64,000 bases of DNA from Kangiellaceae bacterium (GCA_019090895.1 JAHRVB010000252.1:1-64000); one strand, 5' to 3'. Counted from the stretch's first letter, positions 9,655 through 19,256 are shown. Made by a program: numbers and translations. Notes: a model not told the origin generated them from the sequence alone.

Positions 9655-10951
9655 TACACTCTATATTTTTCTGAAACAGGAATGGATCAGTGTCGCTGTC
9701 TACTTTTTGGCGACGATTCTTTTTCTGTTCATCATTTATACTTCAGGATTGGGCAATGATGACCCCATTGGTCACCAAAGAATTACGATTATGATGATAT
9801 CGCTACTGAGCTTGTTTATAGGTATTTATTTGGGCAGCGGTTTTCTCAGACTTAAACGAAGTCATTTATGGCAAACTTTGCCACACTACCGAAACAACTT
9901 AGTCATTAGTTTCGTTTCAGCAGCAGCCATCTATGGAACCTTACAAACGACGGCAATGCTCTATTCAGGTTGGAGTTTTATCATAGCTTGGCTCGCTCCC
10001 ATTTGTATCACCTTGTTAGCGGCACAATTGGTCATAGGAAATAATTTAATTATGAAAGTCATACTACCCGCTTCGCCTTTTATTATTTTCCAACTGAATC
10101 AATACAATGTAGATTACCAATTACTATTGGTAATACTCATATTATTCGCATCGCTAGCCGTTTATTTAAATTACGAAAACAAAACAGTGCTTAGTGACGC
10201 AACCATCGGTTTAATGTCTGGCAATATGATGCAACAATTAAAGAACGTGCGAGTACAGAAATTTAATATATTGATTGCTACTATCTTTCAGGCTCTCGGC
10301 GTAAAGTATCGAAAAAAAGATCTCTCCGTTGCGTTTTTGCAGCCCAATAATCGATATGGTGTCAGTTCGTCAATCGGCGTGACATTTATTCTATTATTTT
10401 TTCATTTAATCAATGATAATCAAATGGAATTAGAGGGTATTTCTGGTCTAATGCTGCTTAGTATATTGATGGGCGTACTCATGGAACTAAAATTACTAGC
10501 ACCACAATCTAAATCTCTGGCTCATGTCTACTCTCAAGAGCAACATCAAGATTTTAAGGCGAGAGTATTGGCGATGATTGAGCGGCATGTACTGGTCCAG
10601 TCGATCGTCTATGGCACTTTAATTTTACTTCTAAACTCTATGATAGAAGATTTTGTTGAGCCTCTCCCTTTAATCCGATACGTAGCAACAGCGGCATTGT
10701 CTGCAATAATATTCATGCCTGCCTTCTTATGCCTTAGCTGGGTTAATATAAATTTCAAATTACTGGCTGTGATAATTTGTTATTTTGTTACAACTATAAT
10801 TAGTTTTGGCTGGTTCTATAACAGAGACACTATGGACATCTTATTTCTGCAAATCATTGGTACAGGAATTCTACTTGTATCCATTCGATACTTGTCTAAA
10901 GTTTGGTGGAGAAGATTTAGTATGGAACAATTTATGCGTAGCTATCCTTAG
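9638..10951 (+). CDS. ABC-2 type permease subunit
   Basis: A 437-residue membrane protein with about 11-12 hydrophobic helices, starting inside the end of the ATPase gene. It has no conserved catalytic motif, as expected for an ABC-2 permease, and its partnership is taken from gene order. Together with the GntR regulator and ATPase it makes a YtrABC-like exporter. The organisation suggests inducible efflux or an envelope-stress response. No periplasmic adaptor gene is linked; the next gene downstream encodes an outer-membrane protein, but a 111-base gap and a hairpin separate them. Confidence 0.8.
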   Translation: MKNITSTLYIFLKQEWISVAVYFLATILFLFIIYTSGLGNDDPIGHQRITIMMISLLSLFIGIYLGSGFLRLKRSHLWQTLPHYRNNLVISFVSAAAIYGTLQTTAMLYSGWSFIIAWLAPICITLLAAQLVIGNNLIMKVILPASPFIIFQLNQYNVDYQLLLVILILFASLAVYLNYENKTVLSDATIGLMSGNMMQQLKNVRVQKFNILIATIFQALGVKYRKKDLSVAFLQPNNRYGVSSSIGVTFILLFFHLINDNQMELEGISGLMLLSILMGVLMELKLLAPQSKSLAHVYSQEQHQDFKARVLAMIERHVLVQSIVYGTLILLLNSMIEDFVEPLPLIRYVATAALSAIIFMPAFLCLSWVNINFKLLAVIICYFVTTIISFGWFYNRDTMDILFLQIIGTGILLVSIRYLSKVWWRRFSMEQFMRSYP

Positions 10952-11012
10952 TTCTCATTCCAGCTATTTATTTAGCATCAGCGGCTTAAATTTAAAGCGG
11001 ATCATTCGCAAA

Positions 11013-11056
11013 ACCTTCGAACTAATGCTATTGTTTCGTCAATTAGTTCGTAAGGT
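11013..11056 (+). promoter_or_regulatory. Hairpin covering the ribosome binding site of the next gene
   Basis: ACCTTCGAACTAAT (11013-11026) can pair with ATTAGTTCGTAAGGT (11042-11056), a 14-bp stem with a single bulged T and a 15-base loop. The right arm contains TAAGGT, the only Shine-Dalgarno-like sequence before the ATG at 11063. In mRNA this fold would hide the ribosome binding site. Whether it is opened by temperature, a protein, an sRNA or upstream translation cannot be told from sequence. Confidence 0.55.
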
Positions 11057-11062
11057 ATAATA

Positions 11063-12007
11063 ATGAAAAACCCACTTTCTATTGGTGCAATAATTTCGAC
11101 TATTTCAGTTCAGCCGCTTATCGCAGTTGCTACCCAAGCCACTGAACAGTTAAACACATTTTCGCTAGGATACTCGCAAAATACAACCGACTACTTTGCT
11201 GAAAATGGCAGTGAAATATTGCCAACATCTCTATCGTTTTCGTTCAGTCGACAACTCTCCGAAAACCTTACTTTATCAGCTAGCCACGATAAGTTGTCAG
11301 GGAGTGCTCGTTGGCCCGTTTATTTCGGCGAACGGAAAATCGGCGAAGAAACAGCAAAGATAAACTCGAAAAATTACGGTCTCTCCGCACTATGGCAAGA
11401 AGAATACTATGGTCTAGCTCTGAGCTATTCTCAAACGAATAACCAAGATAATGCTCGAACTTTATTGCCTGAAATAATAGAGGTTTCTAAAAGTGACGCT
11501 CAGCTAGCTAGCGTGAGTTATAATCGTTTTTTCGAAATAGATCAACAAGATAGCGCCGCTCAATGGATAGTCAATTGGAACCTCGGCAGTCAATATGCCA
11601 ATTTTGATATAAAAGTGGTGGATGAAACAGTAAGAGAACCACTAACAACTCTCACTATTAGAGACAAACAAACCATTATTAGTGGCTATGTCGATATTGG
11701 CGTCAGTTATTGGGATTTTGAAGGAGAGATCAGTTGGATGCCTTATGCAGAAATCAGTTGGAATTGGGAGTTATCATCCGACAACGAACAATTCGCAACA
11801 TTATCTCGCGGAGAGGCGACGCGTGCGTTCGATTTAACATCGGAAAGATTCTCTAATCGATTTAGAAACCCAGACACTGGCCGAGCAGAAATAGGCATCG
11901 CACTTGGCTGGCAAAATGGTTGGGATGTTGACTTAAGTTACCACCAAAATATCGCCAGCGAATTGTCACTAAATGGCTTTAGCTTAATCGTTAGCGCGTC
12001 TTTTTAA
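11063..12007 (+). CDS. Putative outer-membrane beta-barrel protein
   Basis: A 314-residue exported protein. A hydrophobic N-terminal segment ends near residue 27 as a signal peptide, and the rest is a run of alternating amphipathic strands rich in Tyr, Trp, Ser and Asn, ending in Phe (LIVSASF) as outer-membrane barrels do. I do not recognise a named porin family; it resembles autotransporter-like or small opacity-type barrels. Its 3' end overlaps the convergent DUF3106-like gene by 17 bases. Translation is probably controlled by the hairpin upstream. Confidence 0.65.
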   Translation: MKNPLSIGAIISTISVQPLIAVATQATEQLNTFSLGYSQNTTDYFAENGSEILPTSLSFSFSRQLSENLTLSASHDKLSGSARWPVYFGERKIGEETAKINSKNYGLSALWQEEYYGLALSYSQTNNQDNARTLLPEIIEVSKSDAQLASVSYNRFFEIDQQDSAAQWIVNWNLGSQYANFDIKVVDETVREPLTTLTIRDKQTIISGYVDIGVSYWDFEGEISWMPYAEISWNWELSSDNEQFATLSRGEATRAFDLTSERFSNRFRNPDTGRAEIGIALGWQNGWDVDLSYHQNIASELSLNGFSLIVSASF

Positions 12008-12473
12008 GAGCTCGTTTTCGTTGCAATCTTTTTAACAGTTGTCGACGTTTTTCGGGTGACATGTTTTTGAATCGAGCGCGCATTTTTTTCCTTTGAGCGG
12101 GCGACAGGTTCTTAAACTGTGAGAATGTTTTACGCAATTGTTGCTGTTTGTCAGGTGATAATTGCTTGAACTGCTGAAACCGTGATCTTAGTTCCTTTCG
12201 TTTTTCCTTTGGCAGTTTATTCCATTGTTTGAATCTTCCTGACGCAGTCTTTCGTTGCTTAGGACTCATACTCGCCCAACGTGTTGCACCGCGGACTAAT
12301 TTATCTTTTTTATCGACGGACAAACCGTCCCAGCGAGATTCGAACGGCATTAAAACAGCTTGAACCTCAGGAGCTAAGCCACTCCATTGGTTACTTGCAT
12401 TTTTTTCTTCTGCTTTTAAGTCTACGCTCAATAAGCTATAACAGAATATAATAATTAGTAATAAACTCTTCAT
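11991..12473 (-). CDS. DUF3106-like periplasmic protein
   Basis: A 160-residue protein with a signal peptide (first 21 residues), then repeating short helices of the form LSPxQRxxLRxxFxxFKxLS (for example KLPKEKRKELRSRFQQF, NLSPAQRKKMRARFKNM). These are very basic and match the DUF3106 family, which is commonly the last gene of an ECF sigma factor operon in beta- and gammaproteobacteria. Start codon overlaps the preceding gene by 4 bases (ATGA). Helical, Arg/Lys-rich, probably periplasmic; molecular role unknown. Confidence 0.8.
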   Translation of the reverse strand: MKSLLLIIIFCYSLLSVDLKAEEKNASNQWSGLAPEVQAVLMPFESRWDGLSVDKKDKLVRGATRWASMSPKQRKTASGRFKQWNKLPKEKRKELRSRFQQFKQLSPDKQQQLRKTFSQFKNLSPAQRKKMRARFKNMSPEKRRQLLKRLQRKRALKKTR

Positions 12474-12817
12474 TGTTTGTTCTCCTTAATCGGGGAGATT
12501 ACAGTTGCTTCTTTAATCAATTTTTTACCTGCTATATTGTCGCCAATAGTTACTTGGTTATTCACTAGCAACTCACTACCTTGCTCTATTTCTTGCATAT
12601 CCATCGCATCCATAATTTTTCCATCATCAAATGTGATGCTCGCCAGATATTCCAAGAACTCTTCATCTAACTGTGCCATTTCAACGTCAGCTTGCTTTTC
12701 GTTGGTCGATTCTGCTGACACCAAAGAACTGACAAATAAACTCGAAATCAGTACAAAAGAACAAGCGCCCACGGGTTTTATGAGTGCATTTTTCTCTTCT
12801 AGCAGTTTTAACGTCAT
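12470..12817 (-). CDS. Hypothetical exported acidic protein of ECF operon
   Basis: A 115-residue protein with a hydrophobic signal-like segment (GACSFVLISSLFVSSLVSA, residues 17-35) and a short acidic mature part. It sits between the DUF3619-like gene (4-base overlap upstream) and the DUF3106-like gene (4-base overlap downstream), so all are translationally coupled. I do not recognise the family. The acidic mature part next to a very basic partner hints at an interacting pair, which is inference only. Confidence 0.7.
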   Translation of the reverse strand: MTLKLLEEKNALIKPVGACSFVLISSLFVSSLVSAESTNEKQADVEMAQLDEEFLEYLASITFDDGKIMDAMDMQEIEQGSELLVNNQVTIGDNIAGKKLIKEATVISPIKENKQ

Positions 12818-13161
12818 AACTCTGCACTATCCTCAGATTCAGCCATCCAATAGATGAACTCGAGCTCCGATAGTAGTTCAAAATCTTCTTGCATCACTTC
12901 AGCAAATAAACTTTCAGTAATAGGTTCAGGTTCCTTATTTAATTGCCAGCCAATCATCAAAACAGCGGCAAAGCTAAGACTCATCACTGGCTTCCAATAT
13001 ACCTGCGCAGTACTTTTTCTTTCAATAGCAACCATACGTGCTTGGTTAAGTTTCCGCCGTACATCAGGTGAAAGATCATCAATGCTGGCATCAAGCACTT
13101 GATTGACTCTTGTTTCAACAGAATCGGATTGTCCAATTTTCGGATTATCTTCATTCATCAT
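12814..13161 (-). CDS. DUF3619-like membrane protein, probable anti-sigma partner
   Basis: A 115-residue protein with a soluble N-terminus (DLSPDVRRKLNQARMVAIERK, a motif typical of DUF3619) followed by a single membrane helix (VMSLSFAAVLMIGWQL, about residues 59-74) and an acidic periplasmic tail. It overlaps the sigma factor gene by 11 bases. In related operons this position is filled by DUF3619 proteins, thought to control the sigma factor. The anti-sigma role is inferred from gene order and topology, not from a recognised ZAS motif. Confidence 0.7.
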   Translation of the reverse strand: MMNEDNPKIGQSDSVETRVNQVLDASIDDLSPDVRRKLNQARMVAIERKSTAQVYWKPVMSLSFAAVLMIGWQLNKEPEPITESLFAEVMQEDFELLSELEFIYWMAESEDSAEL

Positions 13162-13687
13162 TTAGCGCCTTCTTGAGTGAATCCTTAGCCCTTGAATAAT
13201 GTGTTTTCACACTACCTTCAGAACACTTCATCGCTTCAGCTGTTTCTGAAACACTTAACCCTTCCCAACTTCTTAATAAAAAACATTGTTGTTGTCTTGG
13301 TGATAATTGTTTCAGCGCGAGACTTACTTTCTGTATGTCTTGCTCACCTGACAATCTTCTTTCCAAAGAAATATTATCACTTTCTCTATCGATTGCAGAA
13401 TCAAAACTATCATCGCCATCAATTGAATGTGGATTCGAATTTCGCCAAAAGAAAATTCGATTATGGACTGTTTTACGACGAAAATGATCGGTGATTTTTG
13501 TCTGTAATATTCGATAAAACAATGGTTTCCACTCGCTCGCAGTCTTATCTGAATATTTAGTCACCAGTTTAATCATCGCCTCCTGAACAATATCCAGGGC
13601 ATCTGATGAATTATTAGTCGCAATTTCAGCCATTCGATATGCCTTCTTTTCTATCTGAGCTAAAAACTGTTCAATTGTGATGTCCAG
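13151..13687 (-). CDS. ECF-type RNA polymerase sigma factor
   Basis: The protein carries sigma-70 region 2 (ALDIVQEAMIKLVTKY..., FYRILQTKITDHFRRK) and region 4 (LKQLSPRQQQCFLLRSWEGLSVSETAEAMKCSEGSVKTHYSRAKDSL). The track starts at ATG 13633, but the open frame continues upstream as ITIEQFLAQIEKKAYR, the first helix normally present in this family. An in-frame stop lies before it and no ATG, GTG or TTG is available, so the natural start is probably CTG at 13685-13687, which has an AGAGGAG site 6 bases upstream (ATT or ATC are alternatives). First gene of a four-gene overlapping operon with DUF3619-like and DUF3106-like proteins. Confidence 0.82.
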   Translation of the reverse strand: MDITIEQFLAQIEKKAYRMAEIATNNSSDALDIVQEAMIKLVTKYSDKTASEWKPLFYRILQTKITDHFRRKTVHNRIFFWRNSNPHSIDGDDSFDSAIDRESDNISLERRLSGEQDIQKVSLALKQLSPRQQQCFLLRSWEGLSVSETAEAMKCSEGSVKTHYSRAKDSLKKALNDE

Positions 13688-13793
13688 AACACTCTCCTCT
13701 AATACCTCTATTCAGAATACATCATCATTTGAAGACTGTACAATAATGTCAAGAATCATCCCGTTGGTTTACCTTTCTAAGAAATCGATTTTA

Positions 13794-13808
13794 GGAGTCA
13801 TAGACTCC
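13794..13808 (-). terminator. Possible weak terminator stem-loop
   Basis: GGAGTC-ATA-GACTCC forms a 6-bp perfect stem flanked by TTTT and AAAA tracts, so it can extend. It lies between the 3' end of the DUF4382-like gene and the sigma operon. The U-tract on the minus strand is poor, so this is a tentative call. Confidence 0.35.
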
Positions 13809-13846
13809 CAAAACCTTTTTCCGTTTGCTGGCAGATTAGATAATCC

Positions 13847-15712
13847 TTAGTTAAGTTTAATCGCTATTTTCAATGCCGATAGCGTGTTGTTGTTCGAAGA
13901 ATAACCGCCCGATGCGTGCATAAGGTCGATCGTATTACCTTCATCTAAGCGAAGCTGAACAACGCTTGCAAAATCTGCAAAGTTAGAAAAAATACTCATG
14001 CCGTCTACTGACTTAATGGTATACAAACCTCGCCCAGCAATTGGTTGAATGGTAACTGCTGTTTCAAAGCTAGAGATGTCCGTTCTTATTCCACCTTGCA
14101 GTAACTTATATACGCCTCCTTCAGCTTCGGTATCGATGATTAAGCTTTCGCTTGATACATTGCTAAAGGCTATAACCTCAGCGCCTTCTGGCCAATTTAC
14201 AAATATTTGGCTTCGAGATTCGCTATAATTAATCACTGTATGTCCACTGAAATCTGCTGGCGCTGAAGCAAATGAATTAACAAAGCCACTCACTCTAACT
14301 GGGTCGTTTTGCTCTAAGTTAGTGACCATTAATGAATCGATCGCGACTTCATAGTTATCAGGATTAGCATCAGTGCTCTCTTCCATACCTGTCCCTGAGA
14401 AGTCGAAGGTGTCGGTCCGTCGACCTTGCAATGATTGCAAGTTCATTTCCAGAACCAATCCATCTTCAGAAATGACATGCCCGGATGCAAAAGTTAGCCT
14501 CATGCGAATTGCTCCTTCTGTAGCATCCATAATAGACTGTCCGTCTCGCTCAGTAATATCACCGATTAAAGTCACCGCTTGGCCTACTGATAAATCGTCA
14601 ATAGTTACTTCGTCTTGCATCCTTCTATTCTTTGATACCTTGGTCAGTTCCGAGATCTCAACGGTGATTTCATCATCAAAACTGACTTCGCCATCGGTGC
14701 GGATAAGAGCAGCTCCTTTGACTGTCAATGTATTCCCCTCTCTTGCGACAATCACTCCTTTCGCTGCGTCTCTAGTTGCTCCTGGAACGCCACTTCCAGC
14801 AATCACTGTAATAGCAGTAAAACTATCGTCATCTCGGTTAAAGGTTCCAAGAGTTACGGTAGGAGTTCCCTGCTCAAGCGTAGCCATTTGTGTTAATCCT
14901 TGGGCACCAACATAAGCTTCGCCATCGACTTCAAAATTCGTTTCATCATTGGTTAATACATCAACACCACCAAATCGACCTTGGGTACGATAAAAAGGTC
15001 TAACCGCAATTCGGAATAAAGAATCCGCTTCATTCACTTCGATAAGAGGACCACGAACTCTAAAATCTTTTTCCGAAACTGGATCAATTTCCGCAATAAT
15101 ATAGGGTTCAGTGGTAACAGTGACCGGATCAGAATCTAAATCGACAGTATGTGAAGCAGCCAAGTTAAAATCAATCTCTAACATCGCAGCTCTTCGACGA
15201 GCGACAATTAAGCGATTGCTTTCATCAAACTGAAGCTCTAGCGTTGTACTCGTTAATACATTTCCTTCAGCATCAACCATTTGTGCCGACACAGACTCTC
15301 CCGCCTGTTCAATTTGGATATCAGCATCGGTGTAAGCAACGGTAATACTTCCGCTCACATAAATTCCAACAGGAACCGTTGCGGCAGTGGCTAATTCACT
15401 CACTTCGACATAATCTGTAAAATTAATGGATTGAGCACTCGGCATAACGGATACTTGAATACCATCAGCTCTAACGAGTTCGATCCCGGTCACTTGTACT
15501 GTGTAGTTTAAAAAATCACCATCCGCATCGGTAATCCCTAGCAATAGAGTTCCACAACTATCATTGCTGTTCTTGCTATCTGATGTTTCGCATGCTTTTT
15601 GGGCGACTTCTAATGTTTCTTCGACTTCTTCAGACCCTCCGCCACAGGCAGTTAACCCCAGTATAAAGGTCGATAAAATTAAGTTCCTAAAATAGATTTG
15701 GTAATTCTTCAT
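13847..15712 (-). CDS. DUF4382/DUF5666-like lipoprotein
   Basis: A 621-residue surface or periplasmic lipoprotein. The signal ends in lipobox LTACGGGS. The N-terminal domain (GTLLLGITDADGDFLNYTVQVTGIELVRADG) is typical of DUF4382; the middle and C-terminal parts hold repeated beta-rich units (VKGAALIRTDGEVSFDDEITVEI..., VGQAVTLIGDIT) like DUF5666. These are built like small OB or barrel repeats, and the family has no established role. A strong AAAGGAG site precedes the ATG. It is monocistronic. Only the family resemblance and the lipidation are claimed. Confidence 0.75.
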   Translation of the reverse strand: MKNYQIYFRNLILSTFILGLTACGGGSEEVEETLEVAQKACETSDSKNSNDSCGTLLLGITDADGDFLNYTVQVTGIELVRADGIQVSVMPSAQSINFTDYVEVSELATAATVPVGIYVSGSITVAYTDADIQIEQAGESVSAQMVDAEGNVLTSTTLELQFDESNRLIVARRRAAMLEIDFNLAASHTVDLDSDPVTVTTEPYIIAEIDPVSEKDFRVRGPLIEVNEADSLFRIAVRPFYRTQGRFGGVDVLTNDETNFEVDGEAYVGAQGLTQMATLEQGTPTVTLGTFNRDDDSFTAITVIAGSGVPGATRDAAKGVIVAREGNTLTVKGAALIRTDGEVSFDDEITVEISELTKVSKNRRMQDEVTIDDLSVGQAVTLIGDITERDGQSIMDATEGAIRMRLTFASGHVISEDGLVLEMNLQSLQGRRTDTFDFSGTGMEESTDANPDNYEVAIDSLMVTNLEQNDPVRVSGFVNSFASAPADFSGHTVINYSESRSQIFVNWPEGAEVIAFSNVSSESLIIDTEAEGGVYKLLQGGIRTDISSFETAVTIQPIAGRGLYTIKSVDGMSIFSNFADFASVVQLRLDEGNTIDLMHASGGYSSNNNTLSALKIAIKLN

Positions 15713-15885
15713 GCTTGACTCCTTTGGTTGTATACACTCTAAAACGAGCCATCAATTGATCCGTTGACATGCGAATTGAACAAAAACTGATATTTTGTGA
15801 ATAGAAGTGGATGGCTTAACTTGATTGACGAGACTTAAAACAACCATATCGGGTATAATGCGGAAACTATCACTGCAAAACTAAC

Positions 15886-16644
15886 ATGGTTCTAATGTCT
15901 AGCTTCGATCTCAAAGCGCTTGAAAATTGTTTTAAACAATCTGGAATTAAAGACTCTTTTGAAAGCCTTTATCATACTTTAGGTTTCATCACGGCTATGG
16001 CTTCAAGTCCGGAACCCGTGCAACCGACAGAGTGGATTGAACAATTAGTGACAACCGATGATAAGCAACCTAGATTTGATAGCGAACAGCAAGTTAAAGT
16101 ATTCACCAGTAATTTAGTCACTTGGTGGGATCAATGCAATCAACTGTTTGATCGTGGCGGCACAATTCAGCTACCCAATAAACTAGGACTTACCCCAACA
16201 GGAAAACCTAATAAATCGCTGGTCGAATTTTCAACTGGCTATTTGGACGGTTTTGACTGGTTGTTTGATACTTGGCAAGCGCTATTACCCAATGAAAATG
16301 AAGAAGCCCATCGAACTTTATCTGTCCTTAATTTTATATTGGCACGTTTTGTTGACGAAAATAAAATGGCCAAAGCGGACCCAGAGCTCTACAAACAGCT
16401 ACCTGATACAGAAGGATGTTTGAGAGTTTTAGCTAATCTTCTTTCGGGTGTGGGAATGTTGGGAAAAGATATTGCATTACCTGATGAAGATTTTGATGAT
16501 TTATTACTCGACGGCGATGATGAGGAAAGTGAACCTAAGTCTGCCGCTCAATTACCTTTTAAGAGTATCAATAAAAGTGTCGGTCGCAATGACCCTTGTC
16601 CGTGCGGTAGTGGAAAGAAATTTAAGAAATGCTGTTTGCACTAG
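15886..16644 (+). CDS. UPF0149/YecA-family protein with SEC-C zinc motif
   Basis: A 252-residue protein: an all-helical UPF0149 (YecA/YgfB) domain over roughly residues 5-200 ([19 protein letters not shown] is its typical entry), an acidic linker, and a C-terminal SEC-C motif ([17 protein letters not shown]) of the kind that binds zinc in SecA and elsewhere. The role in the cell is not established. A second in-frame ATG at 15895 is an alternative start; neither has a clear ribosome binding site. Convergent with ruvB, 34 bases between stops. Confidence 0.85.
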   Translation: MVLMSSFDLKALENCFKQSGIKDSFESLYHTLGFITAMASSPEPVQPTEWIEQLVTTDDKQPRFDSEQQVKVFTSNLVTWWDQCNQLFDRGGTIQLPNKLGLTPTGKPNKSLVEFSTGYLDGFDWLFDTWQALLPNENEEAHRTLSVLNFILARFVDENKMAKADPELYKQLPDTEGCLRVLANLLSGVGMLGKDIALPDEDFDDLLLDGDDEESEPKSAAQLPFKSINKSVGRNDPCPCGSGKKFKKCCLH

Positions 16645-16678
16645 AAATTTTTAGATCTATTATATAGCCTGTACGCAA

Positions 16679-17728
16679 CTAGAGTTGATCATCAGTATGA
16701 AGAGTCTTTTGTTCAGTCTTAAGACCAAAATGACGATAGGCTGATTGAGTTGCAACTCTACCCTGCGGCGTTCGATGAATATATCCTTGCTGAATGAGGA
16801 ACGGTTCCAATACATCTTCAATGGTATCTCGCTCTTCACTGATTGCTGCCGCCAATGAATTGAGTCCCACAGGACCACCATCAAATTTTTCAATAATCGC
16901 CAATAATAATTTCCTATCCATGTTATCGAAGCCTTTATTATCGACATCCAAAAGATCAAGTGCCATATCAGAAACCGACTCAGTGATAGCACCGTCATAC
17001 TTTACCTCGGCATAATCACGTACACGCCTTAATAATCGGTTGGCGATTCGAGGTGTACCTCTGGAACGACGAGCAATTTCCTTTGCTCCATTCTCATCGA
17101 TCGGTAAACCAACGATTTTGGCAGAACGCAACACAATGGAGGTGAGTTCTTTGACATCATAAAATTCTAATCGCTGAACAATCCCAAAACGATCTCTGAG
17201 GGGAGAAGTCAGTAAGCCGGCTCGAGTAGTTGCTCCCACCAAAGTAAATGGTGGCAAATCCAGTTTTATAGAACGTGCTGCTGGCCCTTCCCCAATCATA
17301 ATATCCAACTGATAATCTTCCATTGCAGGGTAAAGAATTTCTTCGACTACTGGACTCAAACGGTGGATTTCGTCAATAAACAACACATCGTTTTCTTCTA
17401 AATTAGTTAAAAGTGCTGCTAGATCGCCGGCTTTTTCAAGCACTGGTCCCGATGTGTGACGGATATTGACGCCCATTTCTGTAGCGACGATATTCGCTAA
17501 TGTGGTCTTACCTAATCCTGGAGGTCCAAAAATCAAAACATGATCAAGAGCATCTTGTCTTCTTCGAGCGGCTTGGAAGGCTATATCCATCTGCTCTCTG
17601 ACTTTCTGTTGACCCACGTAATCGGCCAAAGTCTTAGGTCTGATCGCCCTATCGACTAGTTCTTCTGGTCCTTGGCTAGTAGCACTTATTATTCGGTCTG
17701 TTTCGATCATGAAGTCACTTTGAGCCAA
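16679..17728 (-). CDS. ruvB: Holliday junction branch migration ATPase RuvB
   Basis: A 349-residue AAA+ motor that drives branch migration of Holliday junctions together with RuvA. Walker [10 protein letters not shown] lies near residues 68-76, Walker B FIDEIH near 115, sensor 1 GATTRAG, and the C-terminal winged helix contains [32 protein letters not shown]. Length and motifs are standard. In most gammaproteobacteria ruvB directly follows ruvA; here ruvA lies 12.5 kb away on the same strand, so ruvB must have its own promoter. Confidence 0.97.
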   Translation of the reverse strand: MAQSDFMIETDRIISATSQGPEELVDRAIRPKTLADYVGQQKVREQMDIAFQAARRRQDALDHVLIFGPPGLGKTTLANIVATEMGVNIRHTSGPVLEKAGDLAALLTNLEENDVLFIDEIHRLSPVVEEILYPAMEDYQLDIMIGEGPAARSIKLDLPPFTLVGATTRAGLLTSPLRDRFGIVQRLEFYDVKELTSIVLRSAKIVGLPIDENGAKEIARRSRGTPRIANRLLRRVRDYAEVKYDGAITESVSDMALDLLDVDNKGFDNMDRKLLLAIIEKFDGGPVGLNSLAAAISEERDTIEDVLEPFLIQQGYIHRTPQGRVATQSAYRHFGLKTEQKTLHTDDQL

Positions 17729-17962
17729 TAGGTGATTGTTTGAGTAGTATTTTAACCAAATTATCCGGTACAGTGAAAGCTTATTTTAGTAAATAAGCTA
17801 TTATCCCACCCCATGGTCATAGTTAAGTGTTTAACTTAAGTCCCCCTCTTTAAATCAACAAGATAGGCCAATTAACCGCTGCAATCTAAAATTGTTTCAG
17901 TATATAATCGCATGAGCAGTCAAAAACAAAATAAATAGTCATTCGTTCTTAAGGGAATATCC

Positions 17963-19075
17963 ATGGATACCAAAGCAGCTATCGCTTTCGAGGCGGGAAA
18001 ACCGCTTTCAATTGAAACGGTTCAATTACAGGGCCCACAAGCAGGCGAGTGTCTGGTAGAAATTAAAGCTACCGGGGTTTGTCATACTGACGAATTTACC
18101 CGTACTGGTGACGACCCAGAAGGGATATTTCCAGCGATTTTAGGTCACGAAGGCGCGGGTATTGTTCGTGAAGTAGGAAAAGGTGTCACTTCGCTAAAAC
18201 CGGGTGACCATGTGATCCCCCTCTATACTCCTGAGTGTCGACAGTGCGAATATTGTTTATCAGGCAAAACCAATTTGTGCCAAGCAATTAGAGAAACCCA
18301 AGGACAAGGATTGTTGCCCGATGGCACCACTCGTTTTTCCTTCAATGGCGAAAAAATTCACCATTACATGGGTTGCTCGACATTCTCCAATTTTACTGTG
18401 GTACCTGACATAGCGCTCGCAAAAATACGCCCAGACGCGCCATTTGATAAAGTTTGTTATATCGGTTGCGGCGTGACTACTGGCATCGGTGCTGTTGTTA
18501 ATACTGCCAACGTTCAATCCGGTGATAACGTCATTGTATTTGGCTTGGGTGGTATTGGGCTTAATGTATTGCAAGGCGCAAGAATGGTTGGCGCGAATAT
18601 GATAATCGGTGTCGATACCAATCCCGAGCGGATAGAAATCGCGAAAAAATTTGGCATGACTCATTTTGTAAATCCCACAGAGGTTGAAGGCGACCTAGTT
18701 CCTTATTTGGTTAACTTAACCAAAGGTGGTGCCGACCATACTTTCGAGTGTATTGGAAACGTCAACGTTATGCGAGACGCTCTTGAATGCTGTCATAAAG
18801 GCTGGGGCGAAAGTACCATTATTGGCGTTGCAGGCGCAGGACAAGAAATAGCCACTCGCCCGTTTCAACTTGTAACTGGACGAGTGTGGCGAGGTTCTGC
18901 GTTTGGCGGTGCAAAAGGTCGCACAGACGTTCCTAAAATTGTCGATTGGTATATGGAAGGTAAAATCAATATTGATGATTTAATTACTCACAAAATGCCT
19001 CTGGAAGAAATTAATACTGCGTTCGATTTGATGCACGCAGGGAAAAGTATTCGAAGTGTCGTCGAGTTTGACTAG
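17963..19075 (+). CDS. frmA: S-(hydroxymethyl)glutathione dehydrogenase (class III ADH)
   Basis: A 370-residue zinc alcohol dehydrogenase of class III, which oxidises S-hydroxymethylglutathione (formaldehyde plus glutathione) to S-formylglutathione with NAD. Catalytic-zinc motifs GVCHTDEFT and GHEGAGIV, the structural-zinc cluster [17 protein letters not shown] and the nucleotide fold [13 protein letters not shown] are all intact. The next gene, fghA, completes the pathway to formate. A TATAAT lies at 17903-17908, about 55 bases upstream of the ATG. No frmR-type regulator gene is adjacent. Confidence 0.95.
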   Translation: MDTKAAIAFEAGKPLSIETVQLQGPQAGECLVEIKATGVCHTDEFTRTGDDPEGIFPAILGHEGAGIVREVGKGVTSLKPGDHVIPLYTPECRQCEYCLSGKTNLCQAIRETQGQGLLPDGTTRFSFNGEKIHHYMGCSTFSNFTVVPDIALAKIRPDAPFDKVCYIGCGVTTGIGAVVNTANVQSGDNVIVFGLGGIGLNVLQGARMVGANMIIGVDTNPERIEIAKKFGMTHFVNPTEVEGDLVPYLVNLTKGGADHTFECIGNVNVMRDALECCHKGWGESTIIGVAGAGQEIATRPFQLVTGRVWRGSAFGGAKGRTDVPKIVDWYMEGKINIDDLITHKMPLEEINTAFDLMHAGKSIRSVVEFD

Positions 19076-19104
19076 ATAGAAGATAAAAGATAAAAGATAA
19101 AAGA
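19074..19104. repeat. Heptameric tandem repeat (AGATAAA)n
   Basis: One variant unit AGATAGA (overlapping the frmA stop) followed by three exact AGATAAA units and a partial one. It belongs to the same class of 7-bp tandem repeats seen at 20239-20277 and near 30900. Confidence 0.85.
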
Positions 19105-19106
19105 AT

Positions 19107-19256
19107 TTACCACGGAGGCACAGAGCTCACGGAGAAAAGAAAAAACCAATAGAGGGGAACTTAGACGGATTAAGGCTGGCCAATAAGCTATGGTTAGAAT
19201 CCTAAATTTATTAAGACTTCAACGTTTTCTCTGTGTCCTCCGTGCCTCCGTGGTAA
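19107..19256. repeat. Long inverted repeat between frmA and fghA
   Basis: The arm TTACCACGGAGGCACAGAGC... (19107-19138, 32 bases) matches the reverse complement of 19225-19256 at 28 of 32 positions; the 86-base spacer has no gene. The CACGGAGGCAC core is a dispersed intergenic palindromic sequence I recall from other environmental bacterial genomes. Transcribed, it would form a strong stem between the two formaldehyde genes and may affect mRNA processing or termination. Confidence 0.8.
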
